Positions 44,891-57,700 are shown, counted from the first letter of the stretch. The stretch is DNA of 64,000 bases from Lucinisca nassula (GCA_963580285.1 OY757014.1:17338088-17402087); one strand, 5' to 3'. Numbers and translations are program-made. The notes: generated by a model from the sequence alone, not told the origin.

Positions 44891-47800
44891 AAACTAGAAA
44901 TGTGTCAATACAACACAAATGCCCCGCCCAGAGGCCTACCTCCCCCTCCCCCACAAAAAAATGACATATTACAATAACACCTGTCCTTAGGTCATTGGCA
45001 TAGATTGGTGTATGGCTGATTAAACCTTGAAAAATTAATTATCAACATACATGTACCAAATAGGAACTCAATCCATCAAATGGTTTGGAAAATATGAGCT
45101 CTTACAAAAGTTAACATTAAACATTTCTAAGTCTGCAACCTTGACCTTAAGGTCATGGGCAGGGGCGGGGTTATGGCCGAATGAAACTTTTGACCTGCAT
45201 CAATCATCATTCCAAATATGAAGCAAATCCATCACATTGTTCAGGAAATATCGACTCTCAAAAAATATAATTTAAAAAAAATTCTGTGTCTGTGACCTTG
45301 ACCTTTAGGTAAGGGGTGGCAGCGTTATTGATAAGCTTTTGCCCGAGGAGTACTGTTACTCCTTCAATCAAAGACTATAGGCGTATCCTGTGATTCGTTG
45401 AGAGTATCGGTACTCCTAAATTCAAAACTAGGGTCGTATCTTCATCTGTCATCACAGGATGGCTGCTTAGTGCACTTATAATAATTTCAGACTTGGCAAT
45501 GGCCATATGTAAAAGACGTTAAACATATTCTACCATCTTTACATACCGATATACATTTTCATGTAAATAAGCTGGCGGACAGCAAATTGAAAAACTACTT
45601 TTTCTTCTAAAGAATGTAAATCCAGCCAATGTGGTCGTACTCTTCGCATGTGTTTTTGGAATTTCCAATACGCCATTGAAGGCTCGTTTTGATCAGACTG
45701 TGCAGGCTGGTTGGAGTCTTCAGCCGTCACACAGATCATACTGTCATCAAAACGTTTTCAAACCCATGTTTTGTGTCTGCAGCGGCCTTATGTGCTACGC
45801 GTTCAAAGGCAGAGGGAAATCTCCACTACTTGTAGCAACTGCATGCGATTGGTAAAAGGCGAGAAATTCAGCGCTCAGTAAAAATACAATAAAACGTGAG
45901 ACCAGTGAAGACTCAGATCAGCAAGCGCATCTGTGAAAGCTAATCAGTCTGTCCCGGTTGGTGTGTTTGCGTTCTTTTATGATGCGCTGCCAGTCATTCT
46001 GCTTAATGTTCAAAGACGCCGGTGAGACATCTTAGGGTGTTAATTCAATAGGCTACTTGATAAACAGCGGTAAATAAGCATGCACTGCATGCTGACCTGA
46101 CCACCTGTGATTCACAATTAGATATACGGTATGAGTACCCATGTATTACAGGTTAACCCTGCCATTGTGACTCAATAAATATAATTTTGGTCAAATGTAT
46201 ACGGAACACGGCGAACAAAGAGATCAGTCTGTGCAGCGGTGGTTCTATCTCAGACGTGCATTGACGACAATGTTGCAAGAAAAAATACGTCGGGATGATA
46301 AAGTTTGAAAAATAGAAGTGGAGTCAAAAGTAAACAACCACCATGATGCAATAATCAAAGGCGCCGACATACACGTGTCGGAAAACGGCAAAAAACAAGG
46401 TTTTTAAGCTTCCTGTTAAGAGTTTCCGCCAATTGCCAAAGGACGCGAAAAATTGAGTCATGGACGCAAATTTTCTTGCATCTGCGGCCTGCGGACGCTA
46501 AGCAGAAAGAGCTTGCGCTAACACTGTCTGGTCGGATATATATTCGCTGTTACATTAATTATAACTTTCCTAGCCCAGTTGTTGTTGCTTCTGTTTTGTT
46601 TTTCCACAAAATACAAAGTAATTCATTTCAACGTAAATTTCTGTGATTTGGGAGAAATAGCCGCCAGAAATTTCCCATGCATTTGATTTTTTTTTCTTGC
46701 GTTTTTCCGGAGGTACTTTGTCAGGTCCTCCAGAAACTTAACTTTTTATCGTCTGCGCGTCTGTTTTGATATTTAATTCCTAACTACATGACAAAGTGAA
46801 TCTGTAGATCTGTCGAACCCATTTTTTCTCGAAGATGACACTCCGTAGAAGACAATGTGGTTGCCTAACAATATTCAGGATCGTATTTTTATGCAAGCTT
46901 GTCAAAAAGTTAATGTTCATGCTTCAGGCGTTGTTAATAAAGTAAATAATGCGGGCGGCTTTCCCTTAGATAATAAATACCGTTATGTAATCCTCATCAA
47001 TAATCGGTTTTTAATCATGTTGATAGTTGTCATAACTGGAGGCTGATTAAATATATGCTCAATAAATGATCATGATGATCGTCAAAAGTTAAAGTTGAAG
47101 TGTTTCAGCGTAATTAAAACAAATGCCATCATTCATGAATGGATGAATTAAGAATCGTTCTTGAAGATTGGAACAGTTTTTGTTGAAGACTATGATGCGG
47201 CGAAAATTACCGCGATTTCGATTGTTTTTTTGTTTTTTTTTGTTGTTTTTTTTCATTGCCGATACGACTGCAATGGAACGACCTTGGCGTATCGCCAGTT
47301 TGATGGTCGTATTTGGTACGACTTTTTCTTCATTTCTAGGCGTATTTGCTCGATTTTAGAGTCGTATTTACGACGATACGACCCTTATCAATTACTCTGG
47401 GGTGGGGGTATGGCTCAATGAAACTTTGGACCTGCAACTATTGTCATACCAAATATGAAGCAAATCCATTATAAAGTTTGGAAAATATAAGCTATTTACA
47501 TACTTAAATTTGAAAATTTCTATGTCTGCGACCTTGACCTAAAAGTCATAGAAATGGATGGGGGGTATTACTGAATAAAACTATGGACCTGTATCTATCA
47601 TCAAACCAAATATGAACCAAATTAATCATAAAAGTTCAAGTTCAACGTGGTACAAATACCTTAACCAAAGTCTTAAACATTAAAAATTTTCTAAGTCTGT
47701 GACCTTGACCTTGAGGTCATGGGTATGGGTGGGGGTATTGCTGAATAAACCATTGGACCTATATGTATCATCATACCGAATATGAACCAAATTCATTACA

Positions 47801-48180
47801 TGGTTTGGAAAATATGAGCTCAAGTTCTACCTGGTACAAATACCTTAACCTGGGTCTTAAACGTTAGAAATTTCTAAGTTCAAGACCTTGACCATGAGGG
47901 CATGGGTATGGGTGGGGGTATTGCTGAATAAAACTTTGGACCTATATCTAACATCATACTAAATATAAACCAAATCTATTGTATGGTTTGGAAAATATGA
48001 GCTCAAGTTCTACCTTGTACAAAAACCTTAACCTGAGTCTAACAGGATTACGTACGTACGTACACACTTTCGTACAGAAGGACATACATTCGGACACCCG
48101 TACGCACGTACCCACGGACGCACGTACGGAAAACCGAAAAACTATATGCCCTCGGCATCATACGATGCGGGGGCATAAAA
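44889..48180 (+). mobile_element. Terminal-hairpin element with ~180 bp array, split by a 2-kb insertion
   Basis: The 5' end is aaactagaaa, then hairpin tgtgtcaatacaacaca and aatgccccgccc. Units have gaccttgaccttgaggtcat, gggtatgggtgggggtatt, ggacctatatctatcatcat and tggtttggaaaatatgagct. The 3' end is an acgt/acgg tract (48045-48130) and a hairpin with arms tatgccctcggcatc and gatgcgggggcata. A 2,064-bp insertion (45328-47391) separates the first part from the rest. Confidence 0.78.
45328..47391. mobile_element. 2,064-bp insertion with TTGATAAG inverted ends and TTA duplication
   Basis: The array is interrupted exactly between two TTA trinucleotides (45325-45327 and 47392-47394). The insert begins TTGATAAG and ends CTTATCAA. 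Three-base TWA duplications are typical of PIF/Harbinger elements, but the inverted repeat is only 8 bp, so the class is uncertain. The interior around 45685-45960 resembles the hAT-like copies (agaccagtgaagactcagat, taatcagtctgtcccggtt), implying shared ancestry or recombination. Small ORFs (for example 45631-45855) show no recognisable domain. Confidence 0.72.
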
Positions 48181-48324
48181 ATCGTCAACAACTGTCAGTC
48201 TTTTGAGTCCTTAAATACGGTAAAACTAGACCAGTAAGTAAATCACAATAATTGCTGCACTATCTTGCTTTGTCAGCGATTAAGAGACAAGCCATCTATG
48301 TATTTGCCGTAGTCCAAATAGGAA

Positions 48325-48480
48325 TTTAGCCAGATCCAGAATCTGGCTAGGCCAAATAGGATTAGGAAAGGCAGATTCCGGATCTGGCTAAACTCTGTTT
48401 AGTCCAAATAAGAATTCATATTTTGCTAGGCAGATTCTGGATCTAGCTAGGCTTTTTAGGCTAAATAGGAATCTTGTTGT
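48325..48480. repeat. Short clustered direct and inverted repeats
   Basis: gccagatccagaatctggct, ggcagattccggatctggct and ggcagattctggatctagct recur within 160 bases, each partly palindromic and each next to gtccaaatag-like spacers. Confidence 0.75.
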
Positions 48481-49159
48481 TCTATGAATAATGTATGGCT
48501 GGATACATCTCTTTAAGATATGGGTAGCCCTGTTGTGATCCTTAAAATAATGTGCTTGCTGTTTTTGCTGTAGAAAGCAAAATGAATTATATTACATTCC
48601 ATTCTGAGAAAAAGATTTTTTTTTAACTTGTTTCATTAACAGCCATTGAATTTTTTGGGTGGTTATTTAGATTTCACTAGGTCAGTAGTATGACAGCAAA
48701 CAAAATATTTTAATGTTGGTCTCATGTTTCTTTAAAAGACAAATAAGGTATGAGTTATCATTTTTATAAGAATAAATTCATTAAACAAAGTAATATTTTA
48801 TTATCAAATATTGTTATTATCTACTCATTTAAAACATACAATACTGATATTTTTCTCTCTTTTTTTATTTCTGCATTAAAACATAGATTTTGGCCTTAGA
48901 TTATCTATGTTTTAGAGCAGAAATAAAAACTTTGCTACGACATTGTTAATGTTTCATTAACTAAGACACTCTCATGTGCACTTGTTAGAAGAAGAAACCA
49001 TAGGAGTTTGTTTTCAACACCAGTTGTAGTGATTAAACTTTTAGGACATAAACAACCATGAGATTATCTTTCATCTTTTAAATTGTTACTATATCTATAA
49101 CCATGATAATGACGTCATAATGTTAGTATAAAAATTGACTCTCTGACTGTTTTTCACTC
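48481..49159. other. AT-rich DNA with one fold-back
   Basis: At 48860-48930 arms tttatttctgcattaaaaca / tagat and atctatgttttagagcagaa / ataaa form a family F-like fold-back. Otherwise no feature. Confidence 0.5.
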
Positions 49160-49355
49160 ATATTTCAATCAGCATGTGAGCTGCTCCACATCATAGTTTA
49201 TACGCTCATTTTCAGCTTCATCAGATGTAAAATGTAGGAGGCGTTATCCGGAAACAAAAATAGGTTTAGAAAAATCTGTGAAAAGGGAATAACTCTGGTA
49301 ATATTTGGCCGACTGTAACTTCAAAATAATATGCAGTGTTCAATACCATGGTCAT

Positions 49356-49435
49356 TGTTTGTTTGTTTGATTTGAGGTCTAACGTCCCCGTCAACACTGT
49401 AAAGGTCATTTTGGAGATGTTGCTTCCAATTTTGT
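49356..49435 (-). mobile_element. SINE family C, 3' fragment
   Basis: Contains gtttgatttgaggtctaacg and ggtcattttggagatgttgc, then stops at ccaattttg. TGGTCAT flanks both sides, suggesting a 5'-truncated retrotransposition. Confidence 0.8.
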
Positions 49436-49484
49436 GGTCATACTGTATGTAAAGTTTCAGCATCATTGGATGTAAAATGTAGGA

Positions 49485-49688
49485 AAAACTAGAAAAAGTG
49501 TCCATAGGACACGGATGCCCCCGCCAAATGCCATTCATAAATCAGGCTCTACCTGTTACAAAAACTTTAACCCGAGGTTACAGGATCACGTACGTACGTA
49601 CACACACACGTACAGACGGATGTACACATGTACGCACGTACGAAAAACTATATGCCCCCGGCATCATATGATGCGGGGGCATAAAAAA
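49485..49688 (+). mobile_element. Minimal terminal-hairpin element, second copy
   Basis: Nearly identical to 2335-2546: aactagaaaaa, hairpin gtgtccataggacac, ggatgcccccgcc, acgt/acac/acgg tract, hairpin tatgcccccggcatc/gatgcgggggcata, A-run. Clean boundaries against the surrounding array define its ends. Confidence 0.8.
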
Positions 49689-50737
49689 ATGTTTACGGAA
49701 GTTTTCAAAGGGGCATAACTCTATTATTATTTGGTGGATGGTAACGTTAAAGGTAGCACTGCAATAAATACTGGGAGGTACCAGGTTTTATCACTTTTGG
49801 ACCGAGCTTTTAGTTGCATTCTAAATATCAGACTTGCTTCCATTGGATAGAAAATGATAAGTGTAAGGGACTAAAATGATGCATGTTTTATAAATATATC
49901 TGCAGGCTCAAAGAAATTTTTGCTAATTTTATCTGGTCACCCCTCCTTTAAAAATGTTGGTTTGTATTTACTCCGTTCTAGCAGGTAAACAAACATGGTT
50001 GACTGTAACTTGAAAAGCAGCAGATCAACATGTGGATTTTTCTCATTAACTTGTTGGGCTAGGATGGCTCTATAAACAAGTAAGGTTTGAAAAGTTTTGT
50101 ATGTGCAGTTTTTGTGGGAGCAGGTGAAAGGTTAGTATTGTCGTCTATGGAAAACATTTAGTGGAAAGTTCCCTGAAACAATATGCGCTGCCCCACATCA
50201 TGGTTTAATTATATATGAAGTTTCAGCTTAATCGGATGTAAAATGTAGGAGGAGTTATCCTAAAACAAGAAGTTTACAATTATCCGGAAATGAAATTTAA
50301 AAAAAATTAAAAGGGTGTAACTCTATTATTATTTGGTGGACCGTAACCTTGAAACAATATGCACTGCCCCACACCATGGTCAAATTATGTATGAAATTTC
50401 AGCTTGATCGGATGTAAACTGAAGGTGGAGTTATCCGGAAATGAAAAGTTTACAAAAGATTTCAAAGGGGCATAACTCTATTATTATTTGGTGGACCGTA
50501 ACCTCGAAACAATATGCATCGCCCCAAATCATGGTCTAACTATGTATGAAGTTTCAGCTTGATCAGATGTAAACTGTAGGAGGAGTTGGGTTTGTTATGC
50601 AATTAGTTTTCATCACATCCATCTTTTTTTCGCATTTTGCAAAGCACAAACCCTGCATTACGATACAATGCATCTGTATGACTGCAAGTTTTCACACATT
50701 TCAAAAACGGTTATGTTTTTTAAGATAATTTGTGATA

Positions 50738-50840
50738 ATTTTCTCATACCTAGCCTGAACAGGCTGTAGGTACTCGTTAGAACCATCTCAACGAGGCAGT
50801 TCCAAAGAGTACAACTTGTTTTTTGAGTCAAAATAAGGAA
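50738..50840. mobile_element. Fold-back MITE family F, decayed
   Basis: Arms ggctgtaggtactcgttaga / accatctca and tgaggcagttccaaagagta. Confidence 0.62.
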
Positions 50841-50927
50841 AAGAATGAATATTCCTGTAAACCCCCCACTTTTCTCTGTATACAGAGGGGTTTAGAAAGG
50901 TGATTACCGTAAACATCCTAAAAATTC

Positions 50928-51103
50928 GGACACCTCAAGGACTTGCTGTTATTCCCCTAAACTTGACAAATTTGTTTCATTATCCAGAAAGGAGTCCAAA
51001 AGGTGCAGACAGAATGGCAAACAGTGTAGACCCTGATCAGACTGCTCCTTCAGGAGCAGTCTGATCTGGGTCTACACTGTTTGCTTAGGCCTATCTGTCC
51101 CAA
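50928..51103 (-). mobile_element. Hairpin MITE family D', well preserved
   Basis: Core gatcagactgctccttc / aggagcagtctgatc between gcaaacagtgtagaccct and gggtctacactgtttgc. Outer ggtgcagacagaatg and ttaggcctatctgtccca. It lies just downstream of the kinesin exon in the intron. Confidence 0.82.
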
Positions 51104-51167
51104 TGCATAGGATCATTACAGTATAATTCCATGGATTGGACATGTTAACCTGATGCCGTTCACTTCA

Positions 51168-51344
<177 letters not shown>

Positions 51345-51424
51345 TTATACACATGTACATGTGTATGTACATAGTTTCAACACTCTGGCACTTGTATAGA
51401 ACTGAACAGGTTGCACAAACTTGT

Positions 51425-51641
51425 ATCAATTCATTTTGCACCAAATGGAATCTTCCTTATATGTAAAAGGAGTCCATTTCAAAATTATGGGGTGTCAGGT
51501 TGTGTTTTCTTCAAAGTCTTTTTGGAAAATGGCTGAACGTTTTGCAAACAGTGTAGGCCCTGATCAGATGCGGCATTTGATCTGGGCCTGCACTATTTGC
51601 CATGGTGCCTAATTTGGGGTTTACGGTACTAAATGGGTTAA
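51425..51641 (+). mobile_element. Hairpin MITE family B
   Basis: Contains attttgcaccaaatggaatc, gtccatttcaaaattatggg, a shortened core (gatcagatgcggcatttgat) and the end acggtactaaatgggttaa. A partial copy precedes it at about 51299-51345. Confidence 0.8.
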
Positions 51642-53244
51642 AACCTACATTGTACTTGAGAGTATTCATGAGGCTATTTTACCAACAAGAGGACCAAGCT
51701 GGTCCTGTATCGCTCACCTGAGCTAACAGATTCAAAGTTTCAGGAAGTGCCAACCTTTACTGAAGGATTAATGGAAGGACATGGTGATGACAGGGTAAGC
51801 AATTTCTGCAAATCAAGTAGAATCAAGGATTTTCCTACCCTTCAGAATCAGGGTTCAGGGGCCGCCGGGTTTGGGAAAAACAGATCGCTAACATTTATAG
51901 TTGGGAATTCAAATCAGCTGTAACTTTGTCAATTTTGGTGCAATTTTCATGAAATTTTAATCAAAACGTAGCACAACATCAGAAATTGAGAAATTTGTTT
52001 AATATAAAATTTGTGAATATCTGTCTCTAAATTGGGAAAAATAGGGGCTGCTTACCAGCCCCAAAGTTGCACAAGGAAAATCCCTGAGAATGTAACTTTA
52101 TGATAAATAGGCTGACCTCACCAGTTTTCAAACTCATTCAAGCTTCTATTCCTGAGTCACTTGCTAAGAAGATCCGATATAAACTGATGGGGCTATGGTG
52201 ATGACAAGTTAAAAAATAAGCAATTAACTGCTGCACTCTGTGACAAATAGGCAAACCTCACGAGTTTTCAAACTCCTCCGAGCTTTTCTGCCTGACTTAT
52301 TTGTTTGTAAGTTTCATGAAGATCCGATCAAAACTGAAGGGGCAGCAGTGCTAACAAGGTCGAAAATAGGCATTTTTTAAGAAACCAAAGGCACGTAACT
52401 CTATGATAAATGTGCCGACTTGGCCAGTATCTAAACTCATCCAAATTTTATTCCCAGCCACCTTACATATAAGTTTCAGAAAGATCCGATCAAAACTGAA
52501 GGGGCTACGGTGATGACAAGGTCAAAATTTGGCATTTTTAGCAATCAAAGGGATGTTACTCTTAAGATAAATGGACCGATTTGACCAGTTATCGAACACA
52601 TCTGATGTTTCATCACCAGCCACCTTACATATAAGTTTCAGAAAAATCTGATCAAAACTGAAGGGCTACGGTGATGACAAGGTCAAAAATCAACATTTTC
52701 AGCCACCAAAGGGACATAACTCTACAATAAATGGGCTGACTTGGCCTGTTTTCGAACGCATTTGAGATTTTATCCCCAGCCACCTTACATATAAGTTTAA
52801 GAAAGATCTGATCAAAACTGAAGGAGCTATGGTGATGACAAGGTCAAAAATCGGCATTTTCAGAAATCAAAGGGATGTAAATCTATGATAAACGGGCCAA
52901 CTTAGCCGGTATTCAAACTCATCCGAGGTTTTATCCCCAGTCACCTTACATATAAGTTTCAGAAAGATCCAATCAAAACTGAAGGGGCTACGGTGAAGAC
53001 AAGGTTAAAAATTGACATTTTCAGCCATCAAAGGGACATAACTATATAGTAAATGGGGCGACTTTGCTGGATTTCAAACTCATCCAAGGTTTTATCCCCA
53101 GCCACCTTACATATAAATTTCAGAAAGATCCGATCAAAACTGAAGGGGCTACAGTGATGACAAGGTCAACAAGAGGACCAAGCTAGTCCTGTATTGCTCA
53201 CCTGAGCTAACAGATTCAAAGTTTCAGGAAGTGCCAACCTCTAC

Positions 53245-56200
53245 AAAGGTTCCGAGAAATGGATAGAATGTGAGGACTGTAACAAGCGCTTTCACTCCTC
53301 ATGTTCTGATTTGGATAACAGTCAATTGTTAGAAATTGAATCTAGAACTGGAACTTGGTATTGCAAAGACTGCAAAGCTGACTGTGGACTTTGCAGTGGT
53401 GCTGTTCTTAATGGCCACAAAGCCGTTCAGTGTGATCAATGTGAACTGTGGATACACACTGACTGCTCCTTCATTTCAGATGCAGAATATGGCACTTTGG
53501 TAAATTCAAGCTGCCACTGGATATGTCCAAAATGTGAGGTCTGTAACTTTTCAGACTCCTTCTTTGATGAATATGTAGAACTGAGTAAGCCAAACAGGTT
53601 TGAACCTCTGTCAGAGGATAAGAGAGGCAAATCTTTGACTGCTGATGAAACTAAGTCAAATTTTGTGAAAGGTTTGAAACTTTGCAGTATAAACATAAAT
53701 GGAATTAGAGGGAAAATTCTTGAACTTCTAGCTTTCCTCGATACATCTCAACCTCATATTGTTGCTATTCAGGAAACACAGATTGACAGTTCAATTACTA
53801 CATCTGAGCTTTTCCCTGAAACTTGTGAGTACTGTGTGTACAGAAAAGATAGGAACTCTCATGGCGGTGGGGTGATGTTGCTCATTCATAGAGACATCCC
53901 TCACATGCCTTTCATGGAACTTGAAAATGACACCGAATCGGTCTGGGTTAAGGTTTTTGCAAATAAAACTTCCCACTTCGTAGCAAGTTGGTATCGCCCA
54001 CCAAATGGTACAATCGAAAACTTCCAGTTGTTTAAAGACCAACTGGATTGCATTAAATCGCAGCATAGGGGTAAAAAACTCCCGGCTGTACATGTTCTAG
54101 GTGACCTCAACTTCAGAGACATTGCTTGGCCCGACAGGCTCAGCAAACAGGGCACAATGCTGAGTCAGTCGGAAGGACAAATATTAATTGACATTATGAA
54201 GGATCATGGCCTTGAACAAATTGTTAACTTCCCCACTCTTGATAAGAACACATTGGATCTGATCCTTACGACTTTGCCAGAACAATTCGAAGACATTCAT
54301 TCCCCAGATAAACTAAGTGACCACGATGTTGTCTCCGGATATTTAAAAATTCACATCCCACCAATAAAGAAACCTCGGAGGAAGGTGTACTCATATCAGA
54401 AAGGTGACTATGAAACTATGAGGAAGGAAGCACTCAGATTTGCAAAGGAGAATTACTTTAATGGTCATTCAGATGCTCGGTCTGTACAGGAGAATTTTGA
54501 TTTGATAACTTCTTTCATTCATACTTCAGCCGAAAATCATATCCCCTCAAAAACTAGTAGGTCTGTATCTTCTATTCCCTGGATCACTCTAGAGATAAGA
54601 AGGAAAATTCGCAGAAGGAATAAGATTCATGCAAAGGCAAAAAAGACGGGAAGTGGTAAACTCCGGACAAAATTTGAAAACTTGAGACGTGAAATCAAGA
54701 CTGATATAAAAAATCAGCATGATTTGTATGTGAATAACTTGGTAGGTGATGTAAAGGCAAATCCCAGAGACTTCTACAGATATATTAATAGCCAGAAGAA
54801 AGATAGGCAAGGTATCCCGCCCCTTAATAAAAGAGGAGGGAACGGGGTTGCTGAATCAGACTCTGAAAGGGCAGAGGAACTAGTTGGTCAATTCAATGAT
54901 GCATTTAATAAAACTAAGTTCACAGAGGTTCCATTGACTGGAAGATCGGCCCCATTCATGAATAATATTGTTGTGACAGCTGCAGGAGTGATCAAATTAC
55001 TTCAAGGCTTAAACCCCAGTAAGGCCTTAGGACCTGATGAGCTTCATCCTAGAGTCCTGAAGGAACTAGCAAACGAGTTGGGTCCGGTTTTTGCACACTT
55101 GTTTCAACAGTCTCTTGATACGGGTGAAATCCCCAAAGAATGGCTCTTAGCAAACATTTGTCCACTCTTCAAAAAAGGAGATAGGGCTCTTGCCCGTAAT
55201 TATCGCCCTGTGTCTCTGACTTGTGTTCTGTGTAAATTGCTGGACCATATAGTCTGCTCAAACATCATGGCCCACTTGGACGAACATAAACTTTTGTCAG
55301 ACAGACAACATGCATTTAGGAAAAGGCACAGTTGTGAAACTCAGCTAAGCACAGTTATTAATGACTGGGCAAAAATCTTGGACAAAGGGGGACAGGTGGA
55401 CACATTTATTCTGGACTTCGAGAAGGCTTTTGACACCCCTCCTCATGAACTACTTAAATCTAAGTTATTTGGTTATGGAATTGGGGGAAAGACCCTCAAA
55501 TGGATAGATTCCTTTCTTTGCTACAGAAAACAGCGGGTTGTTGTTAATGGTGAATCTTCGGAGTGGGCTCCAGTTTTGTCTGGAGTCCCGCAAGGGACCG
55601 TTCTTGGTCCACTTTTGTTCTCCCTGTACATCAATGATATTTCCACTGACATTGACTCAGAAATAAGACTGTTCGCAGATGACTGTGTTTGTTACCGGGA
55701 AATAAGAGATACAGATGACTCATTGAAACTTCAGGCTGACATAGATAGACTAGGATGTTGGGCACGTAAATGGGGCATGAGATTTCAGCCAGTTAAATGC
55801 AATATTATGCAGATAACTAGGAAGAGATCTAATAAAGTTGAGGCTTCTTACACCTTAGAGGGAACGGTCCTCGAGAATGTGGACTCCATTAAATACCTTG
55901 GAGTGACAATCTCACACAACTTGAGATGGAATACTCATATTAGCAACATGTGTACTAAGGCAAATAGAATGCTTGGTTTCCTGAGGCGAAATCTTCATCA
56001 GTGCCCTCAGGATGTAAAAGAGGCAGCATATAAAGGTCTTGTTCGCCCAATCTTGGAATATGGTAGTTGTATCTGGGACCCCAGAGGAGTGGTCCTTAAC
56101 GATGAAATTGAGAAAGTTCAGAATAGAGCTGCTAGATTTGTAACAGGCAATTACTGCTTTGAAACTGGGAGCATGACTGGAATACTTGGAAAATTAAAAT

Positions 56201-56492
56201 GGGAGTCTCTCAAGAAAAGGAGAAAAGACAGTAGGCTAATCCTTTAATACAAAGGTCTAAAGGGTGCTGCCAGCATTCCAACAGATGACCTTGTTCCCCC
56301 AGCTAGACACTGTAGAAATCACCATTCGTTGGCGTTTCAGACCCTTAGCGCAAGAACTGACATTTATAAAGATTCGTTCTTCCCCAGAACCATTAGAGAT
56401 TGGAATGCCTTCCCGATTCGATTATTTCGACAGCTGAAGGTGCTGATGATTGTGTAGCTAAATTTACCTCTTTGGTTAGAGCTAGGGACTAA
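53245..56492 (+). pseudogene. LINE ORF2-type polyprotein: PHD finger, EEP endonuclease, reverse transcriptase; degenerate
   Basis: The frame is open from 53245 to a stop at 56245-56247. Residues are numbered from the TTG codon at 53311, but the same frame is open upstream and carries more Cys pairs (ECEDC, HSSC). Residues 1-78 are Cys/His-rich and PHD-like (WYCKDC, CDQCELWIHTDC, WICPKC). Residues about 123-348 are an exonuclease-endonuclease-phosphatase domain with QET (E155), GDLN (264-267) and SDHD (336-339). Residues about 570-830 are the reverse transcriptase, with GPDELHP, LDFEKAFD (D702), SGVPQGTVLGP (757-767) and FADD (788-791). Catalytic residues of both enzymes are present. The TAA at 56245 lies inside the usual conserved C-terminal region, which stays recognisable in the same frame afterwards. 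A one-base shift near 56410 then leads to the probable natural end, TAA at 56490. With 5' truncation, a nonsense codon and a frameshift, this copy is probably dead but fairly young. Confidence 0.9.
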
Positions 56493-56573
56493 CTTCCCAC
56501 ATCACAGGTCCTGGTGTATGAATGTCATTTGACGTGTCACCAGTAACAATTCTGATTCTGATCTGATTCTGAT
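53245..56573 (+). mobile_element. 5'-truncated LINE (PHD + endonuclease + reverse transcriptase), CR1/L2/Rex1-like
   Basis: This non-LTR retrotransposon is inserted in the array element that begins near 53167. The array's leading sequence runs up to ...ccaacctctac, stops, and resumes at 56574 as tctactgaagg, giving a 5-bp target-site duplication TCTAC (53240-53244 and 56574-56578). The 3' end is a short tail of ttctga-type repeats, as in CR1/L2-group LINEs that end in microsatellites. The 5' end begins inside coding sequence with no initiator Met, so the copy is 5'-truncated. It lies antisense to the kinesin gene. Confidence 0.93.
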
Positions 56574-57700
56574 TCTACTGAAGGATTTCTTGGAGGACAT
56601 GGTGCTGACAGGGTAAGCATTTTCTTCAAATCAAGAAGAATGTAACTCTATGATAAATAGGCTGACCTCACCGGTTTTCAAACTCATCCAAGCATTTATT
56701 CCTGACTTGCTAAGAAGATCCGATAAAAATGTGCCGACTTGGCCGGTATTCAAACTTGTCCGAGGTTTCATCCACAGCCACCTTACATATAAGTTTCAGA
56801 AAAATCTGTTCAAAACTGAAGGGGTGATGACCAGGGCAAAATTTGGTATTCTCAGCAATCAAAGAGATGTAACTCTATGATAAATGGGCTGACTTGGCCA
56901 GTTTTCGAACTCATCTGAGGTTTTATCTCCAGCCACCTTACGTATAAGTTTCAGAAAAATCCAATCAAAACTGAAGGGGCTACGGTGATGACAAGGTCAA
57001 AAATCAACATTTCCAGCCATCAAAGGGACGTAAATCTATGATAAATGGGCCAACTTGGCCGGTATTCGAACTCATTCAAGGATTTATCCCCAGCCATGTA
57101 AGTTTCAGAAAGATCTGATCAAAACTGAAGGGCCTACGGTGATGACAATGTCAAAAATCTACATTTTCACCCATAAAAGGGACATAACTAGAACTCTATG
57201 ATAAATTGGCCAGTTTTCGAACTCATCCGAGGTTTTATCACCAGCCACCTTACATATAAGTTTCAGAAATATCCGATCAAAACTGAAGGCGCTACGACGA
57301 TGACATGGTAAAAAATCTGCATTTTCAGCGATTTATGGACATCTCGGCCCCTAACAAACTCGGCCCCTAGCAAACTCGGCCCCCATTCAATTACGTTCCT
57401 AAAAACTCAGTTCCTAGCAGCATTTCGGTCCTAAAATACTATGTTTTTTTTGCCGATAATCAATTTTGAAGGTGGATAGGTAGTTTCACAGAAAGATTTA
57501 GCATATTTATCGTTTTTAATACGAAACCTTATCCACGATAAAAGATCGCGGAAACCGATGCTGTAATTGGGACATTGTTGCAATTAAGTGTGACATCACG
57601 AAAATATGCTTATATAATTATGACCAGTTTGACCACCTGCAACCACACTTTTATACAAAAAAAAACTGGGGTTTACAAGGGTTTATATTGCACGACCCGC

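Larger units (their letters stand above)
49160..50600 (+). repeat. Minisatellite array, ~180 bp units (aaaggggcataactctatta)
   Basis: About six units with gggcataactctattattat, ttggtggaccgtaacc, aatatgcactgccccacacc, atgaagtttcagcttgatcg and gatgtaaaatgtaggagg. It is interrupted by a SINE fragment (49356-49435) and a terminal-hairpin element (49485-49688). Confidence 0.82.
51683..57340 (+). mobile_element. Array element(s), ~175 bp units, with two 5' ends and a LINE inside
   Basis: The 5' end caacaagaggaccaagctggtcc (palindromic aggaccaagctggtcct), then tatcgctcacctgag, occurs at 51683 and again at 53166, the second embedded in a unit of the first. Units carry ataagtttcagaaagatccg, atcaaaactgaaggggctac and ggtgatgacaaggtcaaaaa. 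The LINE (53245-56573) sits just after the second 5' end. No ACGG tract or 3' hairpin was found by 57340, so the 3' end is missing. Confidence 0.78.
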
